Part shown: piece after piece, positions 54,075-61,903 of the stretch | How positions within the stretch are numbered: position 1 is the stretch's first letter | Layout of the letters: each line of letters starts with the position of its first letter | Assembly: GCA_002427755.1 (NCBI GenBank) | Contig: DIYO01000009.1 | Span: forward strand, 127,296-191,295 | Direction of reading: 5' to 3' | DNA: 64,000 nucleotides | From: Roseivirga sp. UBA6052 | GTDB lineage: Bacteria > Bacteroidota > Bacteroidia > Cytophagales > Cyclobacteriaceae | The notes under the pieces: generated by a model | Databases searched by the model: none | Told to the model about the DNA's origin: nothing | The model's input: the letters and a program-made list of their open reading frames with translations, nothing else | Translations under genes and position numbers: made by a program

Positions 54075-54620
54075 ATGGCAAACCTCTATATCAAGGCATT
54101 ACATATCATCTTTATTGTTACCTGGTTTGCAGGCTTATTCTACATTCCTAGAATCTTTATTTACCATACAGAAGCACTACAAAAGTCCGATCCTGAAAAA
54201 AGTATATTAAGCAAGCAATTTAAATTGATGGCCAATAGACTGTGGTTTATCATTACTTGGCCTTCTGCCATCATCACGCTTATTCTGGGGTATATCATGA
54301 TCTACCAATATCCTGGCATGTTGGAATTACCTTTTATGCATGTGAAGCTAAGTTTTGTCTTTCTTCTCTACTTGTATCATTTCTATTGCCATAGGATTTA
54401 TAAGCAATTGCAGCAGGATATAGCAAAATTTACATCTAATCAATTGAGAATGATTAATGAGATAGCAACACTTATTCTAATCTCTGTCGTTTTCTTAATT
54501 GTATTGAAGAATGAATTAGACTGGCTTAAGGCAACCGGAGTTTTCGTATTGGTTACTGTCGCATTAGTTGTCGCTATTAGAATTTACAAAAGAATCAGAA
54601 CTAAAAATGAACAAGCATAA
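54075..54620 (+). CDS. hemJ: HemJ-like protoporphyrinogen oxidase
   Basis: 181-residue membrane protein with about five helices. The opening YIKALHIIFIVTWFAGLFYIPRIF carries the conserved His of HemJ/CopD proteins, and WPSAIITLILGYIMI follows. HemJ oxidises protoporphyrinogen IX and is coupled to the respiratory chain. It overlaps the SCO gene by 14 bases; a cytochrome c gene follows, which suits a heme and oxidase assembly unit. Confidence 0.85.
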   Translation: MANLYIKALHIIFIVTWFAGLFYIPRIFIYHTEALQKSDPEKSILSKQFKLMANRLWFIITWPSAIITLILGYIMIYQYPGMLELPFMHVKLSFVFLLYLYHFYCHRIYKQLQQDIAKFTSNQLRMINEIATLILISVVFLIVLKNELDWLKATGVFVLVTVALVVAIRIYKRIRTKNEQA

Positions 54621-55245
54621 ACTCGTTTTTCTCTTACTCTTAATATCTGCAATCGTTTCTTGTAATGGTACGGGTAATACAAAACTCCCAATTTTAGGGA
54701 GACAGGAGTACAAAGAAGTAAATGGGAAAATTGATACCATCTTCCACACCATTCCTGATTTTTCTTTTGTTGATCAGGATAGCATGTCGGTGACTAAAGC
54801 CACATTCGAAGGGAAAATCTATGTAGCAGACTTCTTTTTTGGTACCTGCCCTACTATTTGCCCGGTAATGAAGCAGCAAATGCTAAGGGTATATAATGAG
54901 TTTAAGGACAATCCTAATTTTGCCATCCTATCTCATACAATTGACCCCGACCATGACACAGTTGCTTACCTAAAAGATTACTCCGTAAGACTTGGAGTAG
55001 CCGATAATAATACCTGGCATTTTGTAACAGGCGATAAAGACGAAATCTATGAAATTGGTAGTGCTGCAGGTTACATGGTACCCGTAGGTGAAGATGAAGA
55101 TGCACCCGGAGGCTACATCCATTCCGGTGCCTTTATCTTGGTTGATCAAGACAAGAGGATAAGAGGTTTTTATGATGGTACCAAGTCACTAGACGTTTCT
55201 GCCCTAATCAACGATATACCCAAGCTAATGGCCGAGTATGAATAA
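54607..55245 (+). CDS. SCO family copper chaperone lipoprotein
   Basis: 212 residues from ATG 54607 (the frame starts at a TTG at 54568). Lipobox IVSC (Cys19). The thioredoxin fold has the copper motif CPTIC (Cys81, Cys85) and His172 in YIHSGAF, the usual third ligand. SCO proteins deliver copper or reducing power to the CuA site of cytochrome oxidase. The gene lies between hemJ (14-base overlap) and a cytochrome c gene (8-base overlap). Confidence 0.93.
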   Translation: MNKHKLVFLLLLISAIVSCNGTGNTKLPILGRQEYKEVNGKIDTIFHTIPDFSFVDQDSMSVTKATFEGKIYVADFFFGTCPTICPVMKQQMLRVYNEFKDNPNFAILSHTIDPDHDTVAYLKDYSVRLGVADNNTWHFVTGDKDEIYEIGSAAGYMVPVGEDEDAPGGYIHSGAFILVDQDKRIRGFYDGTKSLDVSALINDIPKLMAEYE

Positions 55246-55693
55246 TTCAGATAGATCCGGCTTTCATATTAAAGTATTCTTATTAGTGCTATCAGCCTTG
55301 TTTTTGGGTTGTTCTCAAGATCAAAGTGACAATGCTAAAGTTCAAGATAGATTAGATACGATAGAGCTGCAGCAGTTTACCTCAGGTAAGAAACTTTATC
55401 AGCAACGGTGTCAGAATTGCCATATGGAAGATGGCTCAGGTTTAGGCACACTCATCCCCCCTCTTAAAAATTCAGATTACCTCTTTAACAATACAGAAGA
55501 TGCTATAAGAAGTATCAAGTATGGATTAAAAGGGCCAATAGTCGTGAATGGAGTTAAGTACAATCAGCCGATGCCAGCAAACCCAAAACTGACCAACATT
55601 GAGATTTTAGAACTCATGATTTACATAACCAATGCCTGGGACAACCCAGGATCGGAGATATCGTTAAAACAGGTCGAATCTGTGTTCAATTGA
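55238..55693 (+). CDS. cytochrome c lipoprotein
   Basis: 151 residues with lipobox LFLGC (Cys25) and one c-type heme site CQNCH (Cys58, Cys61, His62); Met112 in NQPMPAN is the likely sixth ligand. It resembles class I cytochrome c used by caa3-type or other oxidases. The start overlaps the SCO stop. It would be a membrane-bound electron carrier in the periplasm. Confidence 0.92.
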   Translation: MNNSDRSGFHIKVFLLVLSALFLGCSQDQSDNAKVQDRLDTIELQQFTSGKKLYQQRCQNCHMEDGSGLGTLIPPLKNSDYLFNNTEDAIRSIKYGLKGPIVVNGVKYNQPMPANPKLTNIEILELMIYITNAWDNPGSEISLKQVESVFN

Positions 55694-55697
55694 TCAA

Positions 55698-56471
55698 ATG
55701 CGCAGTTACCTGATATTCACACTCATTTTGATTTCCACCACCCTCAATGCTCAAAAACTTGAGGTAGACACCTTCTATTACAATCAGGATGGTAAAAGAC
55801 TATACCCAGGTCAGCCCTATGAAAAATATGCCGTTGTAAAACGCGACAGACAAAGGAGAATTGAAGGTTACTTTTCCTTGTTCGATAAATCAGGCGTATT
55901 ACAAGAAGTAACAGATTATCACAAGGGGGCTAAAAACGGTATCCACTATAAATTCAATCAACAAGGTTTTGCTGAGCAAGTAGGCTTTTACGAAGATGAC
56001 AAACCCACTGGCATTTGGGTGAAGTATTTTGGTAAAGATCGTTTTGCACAAATCTTAAATTTTAAAAATGGTATTGAAGTGCCATACAACATTGAGTTTG
56101 AAGAAGAAGTAAAGAACCCCTATGAACCCTTAGCGCAGGGGAAAAATCCTTTTGCCTTTGATTCAACCATGATAGATACGCCTGCTAGTTTTTACGGAGG
56201 CGTTGGAGGCTGGGTAGTTTATTTACAAAAGAACTTAGCATACCCTAAAGAAGCTGCCAAATACAGACTACAAGGAGATGTTTTAGTAGAATTCACCATT
56301 CTAAAAACAGGGGAACTGGTAGCTCCTTTTGTGCTATACTCCCCTAATGAATATTTCACGAGAGAGGCATTAAGGGTGTTAAGCAAATCGCCCAAATGGC
56401 AGCCAGCCATGCAAAACAACCGGAAGGTTCATTCTAAGTTCAGGGAGAGAATTCGTTTTAGTTTACGCTAA
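55698..56471 (+). CDS. TonB_C domain protein with MORN-like repeats, paralog 1
   Basis: 257 residues, signal peptide (ending LNAQ) instead of the membrane anchor of true TonB. The middle (about 55-130) has MORN-like text (YFSLFDKSGVLQEVTDYHKG, NGIHYKFNQQGFAEQVGFYEDDK). The end, about 175-257, is a TonB_C domain (YPKEAAKYRLQGDVLVEFTI, ALRVLSKSPKW). Begins 4 bases after the cytochrome gene. The same order appears in the next gene. Without an anchor it cannot transduce energy in the usual way; it may bind plug domains or be a non-TonB periplasmic partner. Confidence 0.82.
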   Translation: MRSYLIFTLILISTTLNAQKLEVDTFYYNQDGKRLYPGQPYEKYAVVKRDRQRRIEGYFSLFDKSGVLQEVTDYHKGAKNGIHYKFNQQGFAEQVGFYEDDKPTGIWVKYFGKDRFAQILNFKNGIEVPYNIEFEEEVKNPYEPLAQGKNPFAFDSTMIDTPASFYGGVGGWVVYLQKNLAYPKEAAKYRLQGDVLVEFTILKTGELVAPFVLYSPNEYFTREALRVLSKSPKWQPAMQNNRKVHSKFRERIRFSLR

Positions 56472-56507
56472 GAAAAGTGACACTTTTTCTTCTGTCTCTA
56501 TTATATT

Positions 56508-56528
56508 CATTGAAAATATTTTTCAATG
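56508..56528. promoter_or_regulatory. 21-bp palindrome containing the start codon of paralog 2
   Basis: CATTGAAAA-TAT-TTTTCAATG with 9-bp perfect arms. The ATG at 56526-56528 is the last three bases, so a folded mRNA would hide the start codon. Confidence 0.5.
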
Positions 56529-57287
56529 TACACACGCCTGATATTGACCCTAGTCATACCGTTTGTGTTTACTAGTGTTAAAGCCCAAAAGATTACACTA
56601 GACACAATCTATTTCAATCAAAAGAATGAAGTAGTTCCAAAATCAGATCAAACTTACGCTACCTATGAGGTGAGATCATTGGACAAAAAAGGAAGGATTG
56701 AAGGATCGTCTACTAGATATTCTAAATCAGGAAGTATTATTGAAATAACCTACTACTCCAGAAATGTGAGAAATGGAGAGTACAGACGTTTCAAAAGAGG
56801 TCAAGTCTTAATTTCCGGCTCATACCTTGAAGGCAAGAAAGTGGGTGCTTGGACGACATTCGATCTGACTGGTAATATCCTGCAGGTAACTAATTATGGA
56901 TTAAATGGTGAAATAGAAGAGATTATTAGTGATTTTGAATGGAATATTAGTTCTATTGAAGAGGACAGAAATAATGGAACCGTCATTGTGGAAACAAAAC
57001 CTGTCTTCGATGGAGGAATGTCAGGATGGGGAAGGTTTTTAAGGAACAATTTAAAATACCCAGTGGAAGCCAAACGGCAAGGGTATCAAGGTGATGTCTT
57101 TGTAGATTTCATTGTTCTAAAAAGTGGTGTAGTAGTAAATCCAGTAGTTACAAGAAGCCCAAACCAAGAATTATCTCAAGAGGCGCTTAGAGTTATGCGC
57201 AGATCACCAAGATGGCTACCTGGAACACTCAACGGTCAACCGATAGATTCGGAAATGACGATTCGCATACGGTTTTCATTGAAGTAG
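56526..57287 (+). CDS. TonB_C domain protein with MORN-like repeats, paralog 2
   Basis: 253 residues, the same layout as its neighbour: signal peptide (VKAQ), DTIYFNQKNEVVPKSDQTYA, MORN-like text (STRYSKSGSIIEITYYSRN, RNGEYRRFKRGQ, GKKVGAWTTFDLTG) and a TonB_C end (YPVEAKRQGYQGDVFVDF, ALRVMRRSPRW). Tandem duplicate of 55698-56471. It starts within a palindrome, so translation may be regulated. Ends 2 bases before the convergent lipoprotein. Confidence 0.82.
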   Translation: MYTRLILTLVIPFVFTSVKAQKITLDTIYFNQKNEVVPKSDQTYATYEVRSLDKKGRIEGSSTRYSKSGSIIEITYYSRNVRNGEYRRFKRGQVLISGSYLEGKKVGAWTTFDLTGNILQVTNYGLNGEIEEIISDFEWNISSIEEDRNNGTVIVETKPVFDGGMSGWGRFLRNNLKYPVEAKRQGYQGDVFVDFIVLKSGVVVNPVVTRSPNQELSQEALRVMRRSPRWLPGTLNGQPIDSEMTIRIRFSLK

Positions 57288-57289
57288 TT

Positions 57290-57700
57290 TTACTTCAATT
57301 TAGCCTTAGCTGCGCTAATGGACTCATTGATATCATCGCGCACTTGAGTCACTTTTTCCTTTTCAGAAGCAAAAAAGGCTTTTTGTTCTTCAACCGTTGT
57401 TTCTCCTTTTTTATGAGGCTCAAAACCGCCAGCCCATGCTCTCATCCAAACCATCATACCTTCTTGGGCATCGCCTAAGTCTTTGGCCAATTGGTTTAAA
57501 TTCGCTGCTTCTGTAGAGTCACTCTCAGCTTTTGCCTTTGCCTCTAGCTGCTTCTTTAGACTCATCACTTCACCAATTTTCGGCATGGCTTCATCATGTA
57601 AGTCCATTACTTCATCAAAGGCCGCCTGTTGATCAAATTTCGGTCCACCACAAGCGGTAATTATCATTGCGAAAGTGAATAAGAATAAAAGCTTCTTCAT
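57290..57700 (-). CDS. small coiled-coil lipoprotein
   Basis: 136 residues, lipobox ITAC (Cys17). The mature part is alpha-helical and charged (FDEVMDLHDEAMPKIGEVM, QLEAKAKAESDSTEAANLNQ, GMMVWMRAWAGGFEPHKKG). Similar small lipoproteins in Bacteroidota carry misleading names such as viral A-type inclusion protein; function is unknown. It has its own promoter (57718-57746), so it is not simply the tail of the ABC operon upstream. Confidence 0.78.
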   Translation of the reverse strand: MKKLLFLFTFAMIITACGGPKFDQQAAFDEVMDLHDEAMPKIGEVMSLKKQLEAKAKAESDSTEAANLNQLAKDLGDAQEGMMVWMRAWAGGFEPHKKGETTVEEQKAFFASEKEKVTQVRDDINESISAAKAKLK

Positions 57701-57717
57701 TGAATAAAAATTATGCT

Positions 57718-57746
57718 CAAAGGTAGAAAGCTACTTGAGACAGCAA
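57718..57746 (-). promoter_or_regulatory. promoter of the small coiled-coil lipoprotein
   Basis: Minus strand TTG (57746-57744), 18-base spacer, TACCTTTG (57725-57718). Good match to the Bacteroidota consensus, 17 bases before the ATG. Confidence 0.6.
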
Positions 57747-57762
57747 GTAACAAATGTCACAA

Positions 57763-58233
57763 TTAATAAGAAGAGTCTGCTAAGCCGGTAAATACACCTT
57801 CCTCTAATAAGTACATCAATTTATCCGGATTTAGCGCATTCAACTTGAGCTTACCTCTAATCTTAACACGCTTGGTCGTGTACTTAATTTTCTCCTTCAT
57901 GCTTATTTCCATAACGGTCTCAGGGCCTCCTGATCCGCAAAAGAAACATTCACTTATAGGTAAAGAAGATAGAATCAATTGTGTGGGTTTAAACATGCCA
58001 TCGAAAGGAATAATAAAGCCTTCCACTTCAACATATTTACCCTCTATATCCTTAGTGTCTTTGCCAAAAATGGGTACAAAGAGGTCACCAAACTCATCTT
58101 TTTGAATATCGTAGGAAACATCAGCAAGGACTCTCCACAGATCCATTCCCTTTACAATCACCTCTTGGGCATTAGCCGCAAAACCAAAACCGGCCATGGC
58201 TAAAACTAAAATCCCTTTTCTTAAATCAATCAT
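57763..58233 (-). CDS. secreted CFFCG-motif protein, copy 1
   Basis: 156 residues with a signal peptide (ending AANAQ). Core: VEVEGFIIPFDG, LILSSLPISECFFCGSGG, PETVMEISM, VKIRGKLKLNA and PDKLMYLLEE. The Cys-x2-Cys pair and the Gly-Pro-Glu-Thr-Val-Met-Glu stretch are shared almost exactly with a second gene at 61462. The layout (strand, GxxxP, LP, Cys pair) recalls DUF3299 proteins of Proteobacteria, which put a different motif at the Cys site. The start overlaps the ABC permease stop by 8 bases, so the three genes form one operon. Metal or redox role inferred, not shown. Confidence 0.75.
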   Translation of the reverse strand: MIDLRKGILVLAMAGFGFAANAQEVIVKGMDLWRVLADVSYDIQKDEFGDLFVPIFGKDTKDIEGKYVEVEGFIIPFDGMFKPTQLILSSLPISECFFCGSGGPETVMEISMKEKIKYTTKRVKIRGKLKLNALNPDKLMYLLEEGVFTGLADSSY

Positions 58234-59482
58234 CTGCTAATACTTTAGATATATCCGTCTTGTAAGCGTTGAAAGCCGGTATAAGCGATGCAAAAATACC
58301 AACTCCTATGGCTATCAACAAAACATATATTTCTTGGTTCACAAAAACCAGTCCTGTTACACCAACTTCTTCTGATTTCTCATATGAACTCGCAAGTGCT
58401 TCAGTAAGTCCATGGCCTAGAACAAAGCCTAAAAGTCCACCTAAAACCGTAATGATAACACCTTCTAACACCACATGTACAAATAGCTTAGCTCGGGATG
58501 CTCCAAGTGATCGCATAATAGCCAGATCATATTTTCTATCCTTAAGGGCATTATACAATGATATAAAGATGCTCAAGCCAGAAATGATGATGATGATATA
58601 AGCGAAGCTTCTCAATAGATTTACACCTATCCCCAGCAAGGAGAATAATCGCTGCGTCTCAAAAGCAGGCGAAGCGGCTTGCATATTGGTGTTACTGTTA
58701 ATCATTCTTGGCATCTGTACGGCTCCCATAGGCGAGCGATATTGAATCAATAAGGAAGTAATTTCATCGTCAGAATCACCATCAGGTAATCCTGTCTGAT
58801 ACGCAGAACCTAATTCTTTTTCATCATGATCATGTGCCTCGCCTTCTTCATGTTCATGCTCTTCTTCATGATCATGAACAGCCCACACACTTTCAATATT
58901 GGTCATTACTAAATTGTCGAGCACGCTGCCACTTGGTTCAAGTATACCAACCACCACGTAAGACTTTTCATCGTGATCCATCCCAGCATCTGACATGCCA
59001 TGAGAGCCAAAGAATTCGTCACCAATCTTCATTCCAAGTCTCTTGGCCACATTACTCCCTATGGTAGCCTCCAAGTTGTAAGACCATAAAACCCCATCGG
59101 CAACTTCTCCTTGATAAAGATTTATGTAATCGTGATTTGTACCTACAATTCGGAATCCTCGGTAACTATCTCCTAACGCCAGAGGAATAGCAGATTTTAC
59201 CAAACGATTTCGCATTAAGCCTTTGGCTTCATCTAATTTTATATTCCCTGTTGGGAAGTCAATATGATAGACATTGGCTAGAATTAATTGAAGTGGGCTA
59301 CCCTTGGCTCCCACTACTAAATCAATTCCTCTTTTATTTTTCCCTAAGTTTTCTTCAAGCTGTGTGCTTAATAAAATCAGCACCAAAATGATGGCAATAC
59401 CTAAGCTCATCAATAGAATATTGAGCATGGTATTTAGCGGTTTATCCTTAAGGTAATTCCAACTTAACTTGAATAAATTCAT
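58226..59482 (-). CDS. ABC transporter permease, MacB/LolC-type, with His-rich loop
   Basis: 418 residues with one N-terminal and three C-terminal transmembrane segments (NILLMSLGIAIILVLILL; SFAYIIIIISGLSIFISLY; VVLEGVIITVLGGLLGFVLG; IYVLLIAIGVGIFASLIP) and a large periplasmic domain, the type VII FtsX/MacB architecture. The periplasmic loop has a His/Glu cluster at 203-219 (HDHEEEHEHEEGEAHDHD; six His in 17 residues), a likely metal-binding site that MacB and LolC/E lack. ATGA overlap with the ATPase gene; overlap with the CFFCG gene downstream. Confidence 0.88.
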   Translation of the reverse strand: MNLFKLSWNYLKDKPLNTMLNILLMSLGIAIILVLILLSTQLEENLGKNKRGIDLVVGAKGSPLQLILANVYHIDFPTGNIKLDEAKGLMRNRLVKSAIPLALGDSYRGFRIVGTNHDYINLYQGEVADGVLWSYNLEATIGSNVAKRLGMKIGDEFFGSHGMSDAGMDHDEKSYVVVGILEPSGSVLDNLVMTNIESVWAVHDHEEEHEHEEGEAHDHDEKELGSAYQTGLPDGDSDDEITSLLIQYRSPMGAVQMPRMINSNTNMQAASPAFETQRLFSLLGIGVNLLRSFAYIIIIISGLSIFISLYNALKDRKYDLAIMRSLGASRAKLFVHVVLEGVIITVLGGLLGFVLGHGLTEALASSYEKSEEVGVTGLVFVNQEIYVLLIAIGVGIFASLIPAFNAYKTDISKVLADD

Positions 59483-60114
59483 GCGGCTGTCAAGTTTAAG
59501 TGAAGATCAAATTCATCTTTTACGCGCTGATCATGAGTGGCAATCATCAAAGAAGCCTTATACTTTTCTGCCTGAGATTTGAGCAACTGTATTACTTTAT
59601 GCGCATTGGCATCATCAAGACTTGCAGTGGGCTCATCAGCTAAAATAATCCTAGGTCGATTCAGAAGTGCTCTGGCAATAGTCACTCTTTGCTGCTCACC
59701 TTGGCTCAGGGCTTTCACCTTAGATTTAGCTTTATGGCCAAGGTTAAGTTCTTCCAAAACCTCAATTGCTCTTCCTTTGTCTTGAGCAGCTCCAGACAAA
59801 TACTGAGCGAGCACTAAATTATCTTCTACAGAAAGGGCTGATATCAAATGTGGCTTTTGAAAGATCAAGCCAATATTTTGGCCTCGGTACTTATCAATCT
59901 GCTGATTGCTTAAAGCATAAAGATCTGTTTTACCTATTGTTATTTTCCCTTCCGTTGGTGCCAATAGACCACCAAGGATATGTAGTAATGTGGTTTTACC
60001 GCTACCTGAGGAGCCTAAAACCATTAAATGCTGGCCTTCTTGTACTTCCAAATGTGGTATGGAAAGAATCTTGTGATCAGAATAGCCAAAGCTGAGATTA
60101 TCAACACTAATCAT
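59479..60114 (-). CDS. ABC transporter ATPase, LolD/MacB-type
   Basis: 211 residues from ATG 60114 (a GTG at 60132 adds six). Walker A GSSGSGKT near 36-43, signature LSQGEQQR, Walker B IILADEPT, and the H-loop MIATHD. It pairs with the type VII permease directly downstream (4-base overlap). It drives mechanotransmission across the envelope rather than substrate import in known relatives. The 157 bases to lepB carry divergent start regions. Confidence 0.93.
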   Translation of the reverse strand: MISVDNLSFGYSDHKILSIPHLEVQEGQHLMVLGSSGSGKTTLLHILGGLLAPTEGKITIGKTDLYALSNQQIDKYRGQNIGLIFQKPHLISALSVEDNLVLAQYLSGAAQDKGRAIEVLEELNLGHKAKSKVKALSQGEQQRVTIARALLNRPRIILADEPTASLDDANAHKVIQLLKSQAEKYKASLMIATHDQRVKDEFDLHLNLTAA

Positions 60115-60289
60115 TGCAATAGGATTACGCACGAAGTAAGAGAAGGATACGCAATTCTAAAAACCTCTTATCAAGTATTCAAAAACCCCATTGATTTTAA
60201 TTGCGTTAATTATGCATCTGTGAAAAATAAAAGCGGCTATAAAGCTATTTTTAATAGTTTTACGACTTAGCCCATACTAAAGGTAGAAC

Positions 60290-61465
60290 ATGCTAGATTT
60301 TCTAAAGCGAAAAAAGAAAGCCGACCAGCCTGAACCGGTAAAAAGAGGCTTCTTTAGAGAGCTCGCCAACGATATACTATTTGCTTTAATGGCAGTAACA
60401 TTGATTCGAATGTTCTTTGTTGAAGCTTATGCCATTCCAACAGGATCTATGGAGAATTCGATGCTGATTGGAGACCACTTATTCGTAAGTAAATTTCACT
60501 ATGGCGCTCGCACCCCAAAGACTCTGATCAACTTCCCTTTGGCGCATCAGAATTTCTGGGGTATAAAAGTTGGAGGCAAGGAAATACCCTCTTACACAGA
60601 TATTATTCAGGCACCCGTTTTTAGACTGCCGGGTTTAAGAAGTCCTAGAGTTGGGGATCCTGTAGTATTCAATTATCCACCGGATTATCAATTGGGCTAC
60701 CCTTTAGATCTAAAGACATTCTATGTAAAGCGTTGTATGGCCGCTCCTGGAGATGTTTTTGAAGTAAGAAACAAACAGATTTATGTCAATGATGCCTTGG
60801 TGGAGAATCCTCCGAATAGCTTAACTAGTTTCTTTGTAGAGACAGACCGACCCATTAACGCTAGTTTCATGACACGTCTGGGCATTACTGATTACACAGA
60901 TGAGAACCCAGCGGATACATACTCTACTGTAGCCTATCCCTATTACACCTATAAAGGAAAAAACGGTTTCTATATCCATACCACTCAGGCTAAGGCCGAG
61001 AAAATGGCTGGCTATAACTTCATCTTAAGTATAGAGGAAGTTGTCTATCCAAAAGGTGAAGCAGGTACCTTCCCTAATTCTCCTTTATTTGATTGGAGTA
61101 GAGATTTCTTCGGACCGCTAACCATGCCTAAGGAAGGCCAAACGATTAATCTTACGCCTGAGAATGTAGCTCTATACGGAGAAGCTATTCAGCATTACGA
61201 AGACAATGATGATGTTGAAATCAAGGGAGATGAGATATTCATTGAAGGTGAGAAAATTGATAATTATACCTTTAAGCAGGGTTACTACTTTATGATTGGT
61301 GACAACCGTCATAACTCGCTAGATTCTAGATCTTGGGGTTTTGTTCCTGAAGATCATATTGTTGGAAAACCGCTATTCATTTTCTTCTCAATGGATCGCA
61401 CCAATCCGAATTCTGGGTTCTTTGAAAACATTAGATTTGATCGCATTCTAGACATTATTAAATGA
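60290..61465 (+). CDS. lepB: signal peptidase I
   Basis: 391-residue inner-membrane serine peptidase that removes Sec signal peptides. One transmembrane segment (ILFALMAVTLIRMFFVEAYA) precedes catalytic Ser53 in IPTGSM; the general base Lys147 is in YVKRCMAAPGD; the final box GDNRHNSLDSRSWGFVP is intact. The protein has a ~150-residue insert (about 170-300) as in other Bacteroidota LepB. TAGTTTTA at 60255-60262 is a possible -7 element. Stop overlaps the next start (ATGA). Confidence 0.96.
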   Translation: MLDFLKRKKKADQPEPVKRGFFRELANDILFALMAVTLIRMFFVEAYAIPTGSMENSMLIGDHLFVSKFHYGARTPKTLINFPLAHQNFWGIKVGGKEIPSYTDIIQAPVFRLPGLRSPRVGDPVVFNYPPDYQLGYPLDLKTFYVKRCMAAPGDVFEVRNKQIYVNDALVENPPNSLTSFFVETDRPINASFMTRLGITDYTDENPADTYSTVAYPYYTYKGKNGFYIHTTQAKAEKMAGYNFILSIEEVVYPKGEAGTFPNSPLFDWSRDFFGPLTMPKEGQTINLTPENVALYGEAIQHYEDNDDVEIKGDEIFIEGEKIDNYTFKQGYYFMIGDNRHNSLDSRSWGFVPEDHIVGKPLFIFFSMDRTNPNSGFFENIRFDRILDIIK

Positions 61466-61890
61466 TAAGGGCATTCATCATAGGGCTAAGTCTTGTACTG
61501 TTAACGCCAAATCAAGGTTTTAACTCTTGGAAATTATTGTCTAAGGTTAAGATCGAAAAGCGATTTGATGAGACGCTCAATTTTGAAATTGACTATCCAA
61601 CCTTTAGCGAAGAAGTCAAGGCAATAGATGGAAAGCCGATCACTATGGAAGGCTGGATGATTCCATTAGATGAGTTGAGAGGAGAAAATTACTTTGTACT
61701 TTCTGCATTGCCTTTTGCTAATTGCTTTTTCTGCGGAGGTGCAGGTCCAGAGACCGTAATGGAGGTATTCAGCAAAAAAGAAATTTCATTTACGGAAAAA
61801 AAGATTAAAGTTCGTGGTACACTTAGCATCAATGCTGACGATCCATTACGACTAATGTATATTCTAAATGATGCTGAGTTGATCGATTAG
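61462..61890 (+). CDS. secreted CFFCG-motif protein, copy 2
   Basis: 142 residues, short hydrophobic N-terminus (AFIIGLSLVLLTP). Core: MEGWMIPLDELRGENYFVLS, ALPFANCFFCGGAGPETVME, VRGTLSINADDPLRLMYIL. Same family as 57763-58233. It is translationally coupled to lepB and followed 13 bases later by an M28 peptidase, so it is in a different operon from copy 1. Its N-terminus is a poorer signal peptide than that of copy 1. Confidence 0.75.
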   Translation: MIRAFIIGLSLVLLTPNQGFNSWKLLSKVKIEKRFDETLNFEIDYPTFSEEVKAIDGKPITMEGWMIPLDELRGENYFVLSALPFANCFFCGGAGPETVMEVFSKKEISFTEKKIKVRGTLSINADDPLRLMYILNDAELID

Positions 61891-61903
61891 TCAACAAAAC
61901 ATC

